Part shown: positions 1 through 8,800 of the stretch, piece after piece
Position numbering within the stretch: the first letter of the stretch is position 1
Layout: the number at the start of each line of letters is the position of its first letter
Origin: Candidatus Delongbacteria bacterium
GTDB taxonomy: Bacteria > CAIWAD01 > BS150m-G50
DNA length: 16,032 nt
Assembly (NCBI GenBank): GCA_016784425.1
Contig: JADHUQ010000030.1
Coordinates: 1-16,032, forward strand
Direction of reading: 5' to 3'
Notes under the pieces: model-generated
Databases searched by the model: none
The model's input: the letters and a program-made list of their open reading frames with translations, nothing else
Told to the model about the DNA's origin: nothing
Position numbers and translations under genes: made by a program

Positions 1-1
1 C

Positions 2-55
2 GTGGAGTATCCTGCTTTCACTATCGGTGAGGTCTATCTGAACGAAGAAAAGTGA
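2..55 (+). CDS. C-terminal end of an unidentified protein (cut by window edge)
   Basis: An open frame enters from the left edge and ends with TGA at 53-55, giving the last 17 residues VEYPAFTIGEVYLNEEK. The stop lies 37 bases before the transaldolase start, on the same strand, so it is probably the 3' end of the preceding gene of the same run. The fragment is too short to assign a family. That it is coding at all is inferred from position and from the tight packing of everything downstream. Confidence 0.45.
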   Translation: MEYPAFTIGEVYLNEEK

Positions 56-80
56 AACAAGTGAACAATATTGATAGTTA

Positions 81-87
81 GAGGAGG
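81..87 (+). promoter_or_regulatory. Strong ribosome binding site of tal
   Basis: GAGGAGG, five bases upstream of the tal ATG at 93, is one of the best Shine-Dalgarno matches in the window and supports independent initiation of tal. Confidence 0.7.
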
Positions 88-92
88 CAGGT

Positions 93-737
93 ATGAAGTT
101 CTTTATTGATACTGCAAACATTGAAGAGATCAGGGAAGCCGCCGCCATCGGTATCCTTGACGGTGTTACGACCAACCCCACCCTGATTGCACGCGAGCAG
201 CGGGAACCGACCGGTTTGCTTAAGGAAATCTGTGAGCTGGTGGACGGTCCGATCAGTGCCGAGGTCGTTTCACTGGAGAGCGAAGGCATGGTGACAGAGG
301 GACGGGTGCTGGCCAAGATTCACCACAACATCACAGTCAAGATCCCGATGACGATAGAGGGATTGAAGGCTGTGAAAATACTTTCCGCCGAGGGTACCAA
401 AACCAACGTAACCCTGGTTTTCACCTCGGCACAGGCGCTACTGGCGGCCAGGGCTGGTGCGACTTTTATCAGCCCGTTCGTTGGCAGGCTTGACGATATC
501 GGTGCACCTGGAATTGAACTGGTGGATGAGATCATGGCGGTCTATTCTAATTACGCCATCGACACCGAGGTGATCGTTGCTTCCATCCGTAACCCGATCC
601 ATGTCATCGAAGCGGCCCAAATCGGTGCCGACATTGCCACCATACCATTCAAGGTTATCCAGCAGCTTGCCCGGCACCCTTTGACCGACAGTGGTATTGA
701 GCAATTTCTGAAGGATTGGGAAAAAGTCCCTCATTAA
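93..737 (+). CDS. tal: Transaldolase (short TalC/MipB-type)
   Basis: Transfers a dihydroxyacetone unit between sugar phosphates in the non-oxidative pentose phosphate pathway (sedoheptulose-7-P + glyceraldehyde-3-P to erythrose-4-P + fructose-6-P), in the cytoplasm. The 214-residue length and the N-terminus MKFFIDTANIEEI, followed by DGVTTNPT (23-30), fit the short transaldolase / fructose-6-phosphate aldolase family. The Schiff-base lysine is K83 in TVKIPMT. The residue matching Gln59 of E. coli fructose-6-phosphate aldolase is Glu57 (SAEVVS), which favours true transaldolase activity over aldolase; TNVTLVFTSAQA (104-115) is also typical. GAGGAGG at 81-87 sits five bases before the ATG and fixes the start. 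The htrA-like gene follows after 12 bases. Confidence 0.93.
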   Translation: MKFFIDTANIEEIREAAAIGILDGVTTNPTLIAREQREPTGLLKEICELVDGPISAEVVSLESEGMVTEGRVLAKIHHNITVKIPMTIEGLKAVKILSAEGTKTNVTLVFTSAQALLAARAGATFISPFVGRLDDIGAPGIELVDEIMAVYSNYAIDTEVIVASIRNPIHVIEAAQIGADIATIPFKVIQQLARHPLTDSGIEQFLKDWEKVPH

Positions 738-749
738 TCAGGTTAAGCT

Positions 750-1928
750 ATGAGAAGGAATCTGCTACCGGTACTGATCGGAACCGTTCTGGGATTAACC
801 CTGCTGGGTTTGTTTAACAGGCTGTTGAAGCCTGATAACCCTGCTGTGCCGCAGAGCGGTGATCGCTTGCTCACCACAAAAGCAGTCGCCGAAGAGGTAG
901 CCGGAGAACTGAATCTGCACCGGGCCAACAGCATTACCAACGCAGTAACTATGGTTGAAGGTGCCATCGTCGGCATAAATGTGATACAGTTGCAGCGCTA
1001 TGTGTCACGTTCTCCTTTCAGCCGTGATCCCTTTTTCCGGAATTTTTTTCCGGATCGAGTTATCGAGCGACCTGTTGAGAATCTCGGTTCCGGGTTCCTG
1101 ATCAGCCCGGATGGTTACCTGATCACCAACGAGCATGTGATACATAACGCAACCCAGGTCGTGGTCACTCTGCCCGATTCGCGGGAGTACGTAGCGGAAC
1201 TGAAAGGCGCTGACTTTGCCGCCGATGTGGCTCTGCTGAAAATTGATGCTGAGGATCTGCCCTACATCCGTTTCGGTGATTCAGACCAGCTGCTCATGGG
1301 TGAGTGGGTCATTGCGCTTGGTAACCCTTACGGACTGTTTGCCGTCAATGACAAACCAGCAGTGACGGTCGGGGTGGTAAGCGCAGTGGAACGTGATTTC
1401 GGGAAGCAGCGCAACCAGCGGATTTACAAGGATATGATCCAGACTGATGCGGCGATCAATCCGGGCAACAGCGGCGGACCTCTGGTCAACGCGCTGGGCG
1501 AACTGGTTGGTATGAACACCATGATCTACAGTGAAAGCGGCGGTTCTATCGGCATTGGATTCGCTATACCGGCAAATCGCCTGCGAAGAGTTGTGGAGGA
1601 TCTGCGTCGCTACGGTGAGGTGCAACGCAACTACTGGACCGGCATTTATGTACAGGACATGAACCGCCTGATCGCCTTGTCGCTCGATTACAGTGGAGTG
1701 GGGGGGGCCATCATTACTGAGATCGATCCCGGTTCACCGGGTGAAGAGGCCGGACTTGAGGTGTCGGATATTATCACCGGCATAAATGATAAAACGGTAC
1801 AGAGCAGCCGCGAAATAGAGCAATACCTGCTCAGCGAGGATTTGCGTGTCGGTGACGAGATGGAGTTTACGGTTTACCGTAACGGGAAAACTCACCGGCA
1901 CACTGTTATCCTGGAAAAACGGAACTGA
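750..1928 (+). CDS. HtrA/DegP-type trypsin-like serine protease with one PDZ domain, membrane anchored
   Basis: Envelope quality-control protease expected to degrade misfolded proteins outside the cytoplasmic membrane. Residues about 5-25 are a hydrophobic segment after MRRN, probably an uncleaved signal anchor, as no clear signal-peptidase site is seen. The trypsin-like domain spans about 55-285, with the triad His129 (TNEHV), Asp159 (AADVALLKI) and Ser241 (NPGNSGGP). One PDZ domain covers about 295-390 (IDPGSPGEEAGLEVSDII at 325-342). The 392-residue length with a single PDZ matches the DegS/HtrA layout rather than two-PDZ DegP. A run of eight G at 1700-1707 lies at the start of the PDZ region, with the frame intact. 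The Shine-Dalgarno is weak (AGG near 740); the stop overlaps the purC ATG by one base (TGATG), suggesting coupling. Chaperone versus regulatory protease role cannot be told from sequence. Confidence 0.92.
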   Translation: MRRNLLPVLIGTVLGLTLLGLFNRLLKPDNPAVPQSGDRLLTTKAVAEEVAGELNLHRANSITNAVTMVEGAIVGINVIQLQRYVSRSPFSRDPFFRNFFPDRVIERPVENLGSGFLISPDGYLITNEHVIHNATQVVVTLPDSREYVAELKGADFAADVALLKIDAEDLPYIRFGDSDQLLMGEWVIALGNPYGLFAVNDKPAVTVGVVSAVERDFGKQRNQRIYKDMIQTDAAINPGNSGGPLVNALGELVGMNTMIYSESGGSIGIGFAIPANRLRRVVEDLRRYGEVQRNYWTGIYVQDMNRLIALSLDYSGVGGAIITEIDPGSPGEEAGLEVSDIITGINDKTVQSSREIEQYLLSEDLRVGDEMEFTVYRNGKTHRHTVILEKRN

Positions 1929-2644
1929 TGGAGGATAGTTTGGAGAAAAAAGGACTTCTCTACGAGGGCAAAGCCAAACGGCTTTTTGCTACAAAAGACG
2001 AGTTGTTACTCATTCAGGAATTTAAAGATGACCTAGTAATCGACCATGGCAAGCGGAAAACCAAATTCAAAGGCAAAGGCAATATCAACTGCGAGTTTTC
2101 CGCCTTTATGTTTGAGTATCTGGAAAACTACCATATCCCCACTCACTTTCAGAAAAAGTTCAAAAAGAACTCGATGATTGTGAAGAGGGTGGAAATGATA
2201 CCGATCGAGGTCGCAGTACGAAACTTTGCTGCTGGAGCGATGCTGCGGCGTTACAATCTTGAAGACGGCCAGAAACTGGAGTATCCCGTAATCGAACATC
2301 TTCTCAAAGATGACTCACTCTCCGATCCGTTGGTAAATGACTATCATTGTTTCGCTTTTGGTCTGGCTACCCCGGACGAGATGCGCGCGATCAACCGCCT
2401 TGCCTCAAAGGTCAATGCCATCCTGCGCTCTTTTTTCCAGCGACGCGGCCTGGTGCTGATCGATCTGAAAATGGAGTTCGGTAAACGGGAGAGCCAGATC
2501 ATGCTGGCCGATGAGATTTCACCGGATGTCATGCGTATTCGTGATGCAAAATCAGGTAAAAAGTTCGGTGGCGATCGTTTTCGCTATGAAATGGGGGGTG
2601 TGGCGGAATCCTATGAAGAGCTGGCAGAGAGAACGTTGAAATAG
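1928..2644 (+). CDS. purC: Phosphoribosylaminoimidazole-succinocarboxamide synthase (SAICAR synthetase)
   Basis: Joins aspartate to CAIR using ATP to form SAICAR in de novo purine synthesis. Family marks in order: the nucleotide-binding N-terminus LLYEGKAKRLF, EVAVRNFAAGAMLRRY near 95-110 (usually VRNIAAG; here Phe replaces Ile), FGLATPDEM, LVLIDLKMEFGK and DEISPDVMRIRD near the C-terminus. The 238-residue length is normal. The ATG at 1928 overlaps the htrA-type stop and has no clear Shine-Dalgarno of its own. An in-frame TTG at 1940 is preceded by GGAGG (1930-1934) with a five-base spacer and would give a protein four residues shorter, starting EKKGLLYEGK after Met, also normal for the family. 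The true start is therefore uncertain. psd follows after two bases. Confidence 0.95.
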   Translation: MEDSLEKKGLLYEGKAKRLFATKDELLLIQEFKDDLVIDHGKRKTKFKGKGNINCEFSAFMFEYLENYHIPTHFQKKFKKNSMIVKRVEMIPIEVAVRNFAAGAMLRRYNLEDGQKLEYPVIEHLLKDDSLSDPLVNDYHCFAFGLATPDEMRAINRLASKVNAILRSFFQRRGLVLIDLKMEFGKRESQIMLADEISPDVMRIRDAKSGKKFGGDRFRYEMGGVAESYEELAERTLK

Positions 2645-2646
2645 AG

Positions 2647-3288
2647 ATGGCTCGAGACGCACTACCCCTGCTGGTCTGGATGATAATAGTGGATTGCCTC
2701 CTGCTCCTGGGCTGGCTCCTGACGGGTTGGGGTTGGACAGGTGGGCTGGCACTCCTGGGAATTCTGCTGATCGCTGGTGTAGGGTACTTTTTTCGTGATC
2801 CACCGCGGCAGGCGCCGCCTGGCTCCGGTTTGATATTATCTGGTGCCGATGGTAGAGTCCTGCATATACGCGAGGAATATGAACCTGAGTTCTTTCGGGA
2901 AACCGTAACCGCAGTGGCTGTATTTATGTCGCCGCTGGATGTTCATATCAATCGAATGCCTGTCAGCGGGCAGGTTCGGGATGTGATACACCGTCCGGGC
3001 AGGCACGGTGCCGCCTTCAGCCGGAAAGCTGACACCGCCAACGAGCATACACTGCTATTCGTTGAAGGGGAACAGATCTCGGTGCTGGTGAAGCAGATCG
3101 CGGGTGCGGTAGCTCGCCGCATTGTGGTCGACGTACAGCCAGGAGCTACATTACAGGCGGGGGAGCGTTTTGGCATGATCAAATTCGGTTCCCGTGTTGA
3201 CCTGTTCTTTCCGCGCCAGGTTGAAGTCCTGGTACAGCCGGGCGATCGAGTGATCGCTGGTGAATCCATTATTGGAGAAATCTCATGA
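2647..3288 (+). CDS. psd: Phosphatidylserine decarboxylase, short proenzyme form
   Basis: Removes CO2 from phosphatidylserine to give phosphatidylethanolamine at the cytoplasmic membrane. The proenzyme cleaves itself and turns a serine into the pyruvoyl cofactor. The motif GMIKFGSRVDLFFP (176-189) places the cleavage between Gly181 and Ser182; the short family has FGS where the long E. coli form has LGST. Asp68 (GADGRV) and His100 (SPLDVHINRMP) match conserved active-site positions. Two hydrophobic stretches at about 7-25 and 31-48 are probably membrane segments. The 213-residue length is that of the short (PSD-A) class. The product is consumed nowhere else in the window, but the substrate comes from the next gene, pssA, whose ATG overlaps this stop (ATGA). 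Confidence 0.94.
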   Translation: MARDALPLLVWMIIVDCLLLLGWLLTGWGWTGGLALLGILLIAGVGYFFRDPPRQAPPGSGLILSGADGRVLHIREEYEPEFFRETVTAVAVFMSPLDVHINRMPVSGQVRDVIHRPGRHGAAFSRKADTANEHTLLFVEGEQISVLVKQIAGAVARRIVVDVQPGATLQAGERFGMIKFGSRVDLFFPRQVEVLVQPGDRVIAGESIIGEIS

Positions 3289-4052
3289 AAAGAAACGTCC
3301 GCGCCTATGCGCCCAGCTTTCTGACTGTTACCAACCTGTTGCTGGGTTTCAGCGCTGTGATAGCTGCAGCCAACTATGGTAACTTCCAACTCGCAGCTGT
3401 GTTGATAATCATTGCGGCTGTAATCGATGCGCTGGATGGTAAAGTCGCTCGCTTCATGCACACCACCGGGGATTTCGGTCGGGAGTTGGATTCTCTGGCT
3501 GATATAGTCTCCTTCGGGATGGCCCCCTCATACCTGGTATATGTTTCCTGTTTTGCCGGTTTGGAGAGATGGGATCCTGCCGGGAGCTTGCTGGGGATTG
3601 CCTTATCCGCTTCACCGCTTGTTTTTGGTGCGTTGCGCCTGGCTCGCTTTAACCTCGATGAAACCGACGGCGAACACCATGACAACTTCGCCGGGCTGCC
3701 CATACCAGCAGCGGCGATCACTCTGGCATCGTTCATCCTCTTCAATTTCAGGATCTGGGGTCGTATGGAGCTGGTAGCTCTGATGGTTCCCCTCGTACTG
3801 CTGGTATCACTACTGATGGTATCGCGGGTTCAGTATCTGGCAATGCCGCGTTTGACCTTTCGTGATACAAAGAAAAACCAGGTGAAGCTGATTTTACTCC
3901 TGGTTGGCGTACTGGCCCTGATCATGTTTAAATCGCTGGCTCTTTTCCCAACCACTATACTCTACATTGGCATTGGGGTAGTGAAGAGATTACGAGGTGT
4001 GGCGATCAAACCTGCCGAGGAAGAAGACGCCTTCAACGATACCGTTTTCTGA
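3285..4052 (+). CDS. pssA: CDP-diacylglycerol-serine O-phosphatidyltransferase
   Basis: Integral membrane enzyme that makes phosphatidylserine from CDP-diacylglycerol and serine, supplying Psd. The CDP-alcohol phosphatidyltransferase signature is complete: Asp51-Gly52, Ala55-Arg56, Gly65, Asp69 and Asp73 with the standard spacing. These residues bind the metal and the CDP group. Several hydrophobic segments follow the motif (about 85-115, 140-155, 160-185, 200-235), so it is a polytopic protein. At 255 residues it fits the Gram-positive/FCB-type PssA rather than the unrelated E. coli phospholipase-D-type enzyme. Translation is probably coupled to psd through the ATGA overlap. A 44-base gap follows before purS. 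Confidence 0.94.
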   Translation: MKRNVRAYAPSFLTVTNLLLGFSAVIAAANYGNFQLAAVLIIIAAVIDALDGKVARFMHTTGDFGRELDSLADIVSFGMAPSYLVYVSCFAGLERWDPAGSLLGIALSASPLVFGALRLARFNLDETDGEHHDNFAGLPIPAAAITLASFILFNFRIWGRMELVALMVPLVLLVSLLMVSRVQYLAMPRLTFRDTKKNQVKLILLLVGVLALIMFKSLALFPTTILYIGIGVVKRLRGVAIKPAEEEDAFNDTVF

Positions 4053-4096
4053 ATTGGTGCCGCTGGATGACGTTTAACCATGGAGAAATCTAACCT

Positions 4097-4345
4097 ATGA
4101 AATCTGCACGACTCTATATTTCCCTCAAACCGGATATTCTCGATCCTCAGGGCAAGACAGTACATCACGCCCTGGAAACGCTCGGTTTCGATGCCGTGGC
4201 CAGTTGCCGGGTCGGTAAATACATCGAACTGGCTTTTCCTGATCTGCCCACAGAGGAGATAACCAGACGGGTAGGGGAAATGTGCGAGCGACTTCTGGTT
4301 AACCCTGTAATGGAAACCTGGCGGGTGGAAGTGGTGGAGGAGTGA
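4097..4345 (+). CDS. purS: Phosphoribosylformylglycinamidine synthase subunit PurS
   Basis: Small structural subunit that links the glutaminase PurQ to the synthase PurL in FGAM synthase, the fourth step of purine synthesis. The 82 residues show the usual PurS pattern: an N-terminal strand (ARLYISLKPDILDPQGK, residues 4-20), then HHALETLGF and CRVGKYIEL, and a final acidic VEVVEE. GGAG lies about twelve bases before the ATG, which is longer than ideal. The stop at 4343-4345 overlaps the purQ start. purL, the partner of both subunits, is not in the window. Confidence 0.93.
   Translation: MKSARLYISLKPDILDPQGKTVHHALETLGFDAVASCRVGKYIELAFPDLPTEEITRRVGEMCERLLVNPVMETWRVEVVEE
4336..4340 (+). promoter_or_regulatory. 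Ribosome binding site deciding the purQ start
   Basis: GGAGG inside the last codons of purS. Its spacing favours the ATG at 4345 over the overlapping GTG at 4342. Confidence 0.55.
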
Positions 4346-5034
4346 TGCGTTTCGGTGTAATAGTATTTCCCGGATCAAATTGTGACCGTGATACATATCA
4401 TGTTCTGAGCACACTGGGAGCAGAGGTTGAGTACATCTGGTACCGTGATTCCCACACACACGAATATGAAGCGCTGGTGTTACCGGGTGGCTTCTCCTAC
4501 GGCGACTACCTGCGTACCGGCGCCATCGCCGCCACCGCTCCGATAATGAAATCTCTGCGGGAGGATATTCGACAGGGCAAGCCTGTCATCGGTATCTGCA
4601 ACGGGTTCCAGATCCTTCTGGAGAGCGGTTTGCTGCCGGGCGCCCTGTTGACTAACAGTGAATTGAAATTCATCTGCCGGGACGTCTTTCTCCGTTGCGA
4701 TAATTGTGATACGCTGTTCAGTTCCTGCCTTCAGGCGGAACAACCTCTGCAAATGCCGATAGCGCATCACACCGGCAACTACTTCGCAGAAAGAGGGGTG
4801 ATCGAGGAGCTGGAGGATGAGGACCGGGTGCTCTTCCGTTACTGCGATGCCAACGGTATGGTCAGCCCGGCCGGCAATCCCAACGGTTCTCTCGGCAACA
4901 TCGCCGGTATTCTCAATCGTCAGAAAAATGTCCTGGGTATGATGCCCCATCCGGAGAGGGCTGCCGACCAGGAGCTGGGTAGTGTTGATGGTGCAGGAGT
5001 GTTTAAATCAATGCTGGAGAGAGTGATTGCCTGA
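4345..5034 (+). CDS. purQ: Phosphoribosylformylglycinamidine synthase subunit PurQ (glutaminase)
   Basis: Class I glutamine amidotransferase that releases ammonia for PurL. Catalytic Cys85 lies in the nucleophile elbow GICNGFQIL (83-91), and His202 and Glu204 in MMPHPERA complete the triad. The N-terminus MRFGVIVFPGSNCDRD and the oxyanion region LPGGFSYGDYLR are typical, and 229 residues is normal. ATG at 4345 is chosen over the GTG at 4342 because GGAGG (4336-4340) is four bases from the ATG but only one base from the GTG. Its first base is the last base of the purS stop (TGATG), so the two subunits are probably made in step. Confidence 0.95.
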   Translation: MRFGVIVFPGSNCDRDTYHVLSTLGAEVEYIWYRDSHTHEYEALVLPGGFSYGDYLRTGAIAATAPIMKSLREDIRQGKPVIGICNGFQILLESGLLPGALLTNSELKFICRDVFLRCDNCDTLFSSCLQAEQPLQMPIAHHTGNYFAERGVIEELEDEDRVLFRYCDANGMVSPAGNPNGSLGNIAGILNRQKNVLGMMPHPERAADQELGSVDGAGVFKSMLERVIA

Positions 5035-5773
5035 TAGCGATAATGGCCAGGAACTGTCCTTCTGGGGACATGTGGATGAATTACGCCGCATGTTGTGGCA
5101 CAGTATTGTCGCCCTTATCGTCGCCACGATCGGAACGTTTTTTTTCGCCCGCATCTTTATCGCCTTTTTATTGATCCCATTTGAAAAAGCGGGTCAGGGC
5201 GAGCTGGTTTATCTGGCGCCGATGGAGGGGTTTGTAACACAGCTGAAAGTGGCCTTTCTGGCGGGGCTGATCATCAGTATGCCTTACCTTCTGTTTGAGG
5301 CCTGGAAATTCATAGCTCCCGGATTATACAAGAAAGAGAGAAGGATGGTCTTTTTGGCGCTGGCGCTGACAACAGTCTCTTTCTATCTGGGTGCTTATTT
5401 CGGGTATCGGGTGCTGCCTTTCGCGACCAGTTTCTTCCTTTCCTTCGGTGGGGGTATGATAAACAGCACCTGGTCGTTTGCACACTATCTGGATTATGTG
5501 ATACGAATAATACTCGCTTTCGGTCTTGTCTTCGAATTACCACTGGTGATCGCGTTGCTGGCAATACTGGGATTGGTCGGTCCCGGAGGATTGCGCAAAT
5601 TCAGGCGTCACGCCTACGTCGTCGTTTTTGTCGTCGCCTCCATTATTACTCCGCCGGATGTCATCACGCAGGTGGTTCTGGCAGTACCCCTGATCCTGCT
5701 GTATGAACTGTCCATTGGCATAGCGGTTTTAATCACCAGGCGGCGGGAAGCGCGGGAAGCAGGGGCACACTGA
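5027..5773 (+). CDS. tatC: Sec-independent (twin-arginine) translocase protein TatC
   Basis: Receptor core of the Tat pathway, which exports folded proteins carrying a twin-arginine signal. Six hydrophobic segments are visible (about 23-50, 72-92, 108-128, 155-180, 195-213, 215-235). Key conserved positions are present: HVDELR (15-20), the signal-binding loop FEAWKFIAPGLYKKER (90-105, Glu104), FELP with Glu170, and PPD with Asp211. The start is TTG at 5027, eight bases inside the end of purQ, with GGAGA at about 5016-5020 as ribosome binding site. No in-frame ATG upstream of the conserved HVDELR exists. The C-terminus REAREAGAH is encoded partly by a perfect tandem of GCGGGAAGC (5743-5760). 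tatA/tatB are not in the window, so the translocase must be completed from elsewhere. Confidence 0.94.
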   Translation: MPDSDNGQELSFWGHVDELRRMLWHSIVALIVATIGTFFFARIFIAFLLIPFEKAGQGELVYLAPMEGFVTQLKVAFLAGLIISMPYLLFEAWKFIAPGLYKKERRMVFLALALTTVSFYLGAYFGYRVLPFATSFFLSFGGGMINSTWSFAHYLDYVIRIILAFGLVFELPLVIALLAILGLVGPGGLRKFRRHAYVVVFVVASIITPPDVITQVVLAVPLILLYELSIGIAVLITRRREAREAGAH

Positions 5774-5841
5774 GGTTTGCCTGCAGGTGGCTTTGAACAG
5801 GGCACCATAAATCTGGAACATAACTTACCGGTAAAAGACTG

Positions 5842-8800
5842 ATGTACATATCTCAAATCGAAATGTTCGGATTCAAGTCCTTTGCACCCCGCACTCAGCT
5901 GGAGCTACAGCCCGGCGTCACCTGCGTGGTGGGACCCAACGGATGTGGAAAGACCAACATCCTGGATGCTTTACGCTGGGTGCTCGGTGAACAGAAATCT
6001 TCTACCCTTCGCTCCGATAAAATGGAGAATGTGATATTCACCGGTTCTGTGAATCGAAAACCGATGGGTATGGCGGAAGTTACACTGACCATTCAGAACA
6101 GTCGTGGTGTGTTACCCTCTGAGTACAATGAAATTCAGGTGGCCCGCCGTCTCTATCGTAACGGTGATAGCGAGTATCTGCTCAATCGGCAGGTCTGTCG
6201 CTTGAAAGACATCCAGGATCTTTTCATGGATACCGGGTTGGGTCCGGATTCATATTCTGTGATAGAGCTGAAAATGGTTGAAGATATTCTAAGTGAGCGT
6301 ACTGATTCCCGGCGTCATCTTTTTGAGGAAGCAGCGGGTATTACCCGGTTCAAAGGGCGCCGTCGTGCCGCCATGTCCAAGCTGGAAAGCACCAGGCTTG
6401 ACATGCAGCGGATTGAAGACATACTCAGTGAAGTCAGGAGAAATGTTAACTCCCTCAAACGCCAGGTCAGCCGGGCGCGTCGATACCAGGAAAGCCAATC
6501 CGCCTTACGCGATCAGGAGCTGTTGCTGCTGGCCAGCGAGCAACGGTTCCATCAGGAGCGGTTACACCCTTTACAGGAAGAGATGACTGTTGCCAGGAAA
6601 CGGATAGCGGAACTGGCACAGGAGGAAACAGGTCAGCGAACCGATCTCACGCGTTATCAGGCAGAGTTATCGAGTCTGGAGACCGATTTTGCTTACAAGC
6701 AGGGCGAACTGGACCGGATACGTCGCGGGTATCACGAAAAGAACAGCGAACTGATAGTGCAGCGCGAACAGCGCAAGCATGCGCTTTTAACTGTAGACAA
6801 CGCCCGTGAAGACAGGCGGAAACTGGAAGCTCAACTCGAGAAAGCCAGCGAACGCCAGGTTGAGTTGACCATGCAGGAAAATCAACTCTCCACCCGCATC
6901 GCTCAACTGGAGAAATCCCGGACGATAGCTGTGAAGGGTCTGGAGGAGGATGAGCATAAGTTAGTCCGGCATCACGAGCAAGCGGAAACACACCGTCATA
7001 ATTTCCTGAATCTCCTGGAGGCGCTGGCACCGGTTGAAAGAGATATCTCCAAACGGGAAAGCACTATCAGCGGTGGTCAGGAACGGGTGCAGAAACTGAC
7101 GGAGGAGGTGAAGCGGCTGCAGGAGAGTATCGACGGAAACCGCAGTCGGTTGGAGCAGGTCCAGGATGATCAGCAGCGACTTGGTAAGAAACAGCAGGAA
7201 GCGGAAAAGCAGCAAGCCAGACTTCAGACGGAACTGCAGCAGGCCACAACAGGTTTGAGGGAACAGGAACGTCAGGTGCTGGAAGCAGGTCTGGAAGTTA
7301 AAAACCTGCATTCGCGAATCGAATTTCTGGAGAACCTTCTGACCAGGCACGAGGGATTACCCGGTGGGACGAAGCTGGTCGTGCAGGCAGAGTTACCAGG
7401 CATCAGGGGGGTGCTGGGTGATGCCGTGAGTGCTCCGCCCGAACTGGTACCGGCTGTGGAAACGGCACTGGGTGCGGCAGCCCACTACCTGCTGGCTGAA
7501 TCCCGTACTGCCATCAACGGCGCCAGGGGGTTGTTGTTAGCTGAAACCAGGGGGCAGGCGACTTTTGTTGACCTGAGCAGGTTGTCAGAATTGCCACCTG
7601 TAGATAGGTTGCCCGATAACGCCCTGGTAAAGAGGCTGGACTGTTCCAAAGAACTGAGACCTTTACTGGAGTACCTGCTGGCTGATGTCGTTTATCTGGA
7701 TGAAGCGGAGTTGGATGCTCAAACGATTGGAGCTCGTTTTGTAAATAAACAGGGGGAGATGATTATACCCCCCGTACTGCAAGTGACCGGTCACAGAAGC
7801 CCCGGCGACCTGAGTGCCATTGGTAAATCGTATCAACTCGACAAGTATCGACAGCAACTGGAGGAGGCTACAGCTGAAAAGACCAGGCAGGAAGAAGTAC
7901 TACAGGAGGTCGTAGTTGTAGAACGTCAGGTCGCAAACTCCGTCGTTGAAGCAACAGCAGCTCTGGAAAGCATCAGGCAGCACTCACGTGAGCTGGAGAC
8001 GGAGCAGCAGCGGTTGACAGAAGCTACTACGCACTATCGAAACCTGTTGAGCATGCACACTACCGAGGAGGAAAGCTGGCGGCAACGTCTGCAGCAGCTG
8101 GAGCAGGAGTTGGCTGTCAGCCGGGAGGAGAAAACCAGACTGACCGCTCAGCGGGTAACTCTGGAGGAGGGTAATGCCGCAATTACCGAACAGCTGGCAC
8201 TGCAGGAGCTGGCTGTATCACGCTTGCGCAATGAAGTGCAGCAGGAGCACATTCTGCTCGTTGAGCAGCAGGGAGCTCTGAGAGCACTGGTAACCGAGCG
8301 GGAAGAGTTGGAACGTTTCTCGCTGGAGTCTGAAGAGCAACTTTGTGATTATGGGGAGGTAATCGAGCGCCAGACTGTCATGGAGAAAGAGCTGCAGGTT
8401 TCCAGCAGAGAATGGGAACAGCAGCTGGTGGCAGCGGGTTTACAGATTTCACAGGAGGAGGAGGTACTGAGCAGTAGTACCCGGGAATTGGACGCAAAAC
8501 GTCAATCGTTACGGGAATTGCAGCAAAGCCTGGATAAGGACAGAGCAGAGGATAGCAAGCTTCGAGAAAGAATTCACGACATAGAACTCGAAATTCGTGA
8601 GACAGATATTCGTCTGCAGAACAGACGGGAAATGCTCAAAGAGGAGTACGACCTCGAATTGGAACAATCGCACCTGGAAGCGATTGATCCGGAAATCTCC
8701 CGGGAAGAGTTGGATGAAGTGCAGCAGGAAGTTCAGCGACTTCGTGAACTGAGACGGCGACTGGGGCCGGTAAATCTGCTGGCACTGGAGGAATTTGACC

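Noticed and set aside
93..737. Calling the first gene fructose-6-phosphate aldolase
   Set aside because: Glu57 replaces the Gln typical of that aldolase, which points to transaldolase.
1700..1707. G8 run in the protease gene, with C7 at 9827-9833 and G7 at 12567-12573: possible slippage (phase-variable) tracts
   Set aside because: About two runs of seven or more G or C are expected by chance in a window of this size and composition, the frames are all intact, and the genes are housekeeping rather than surface antigens.
2943..3461. Long minus-strand open frame of 172 codons opposite psd/pssA; similar ones at 13965-14537 and 8509-9066
   Set aside because: They lie opposite well-identified genes, have no family features and no ribosome binding site, and follow from the codon use of the plus-strand genes.
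5743..5760. Perfect tandem of GCGGGAAGC at the end of tatC
   Set aside because: Two nine-base copies encoding Arg-Glu-Ala twice; a small local duplication in a variable C-terminus with no further copies.
5774..5841. Possible promoter before smc (TTGAAC at 5793-5798 with a weak ACATAA-like box)
   Set aside because: The spacer is 19-20 bases and the -10 match is poor. The gap could hold a promoter, but the sequence does not show one clearly.
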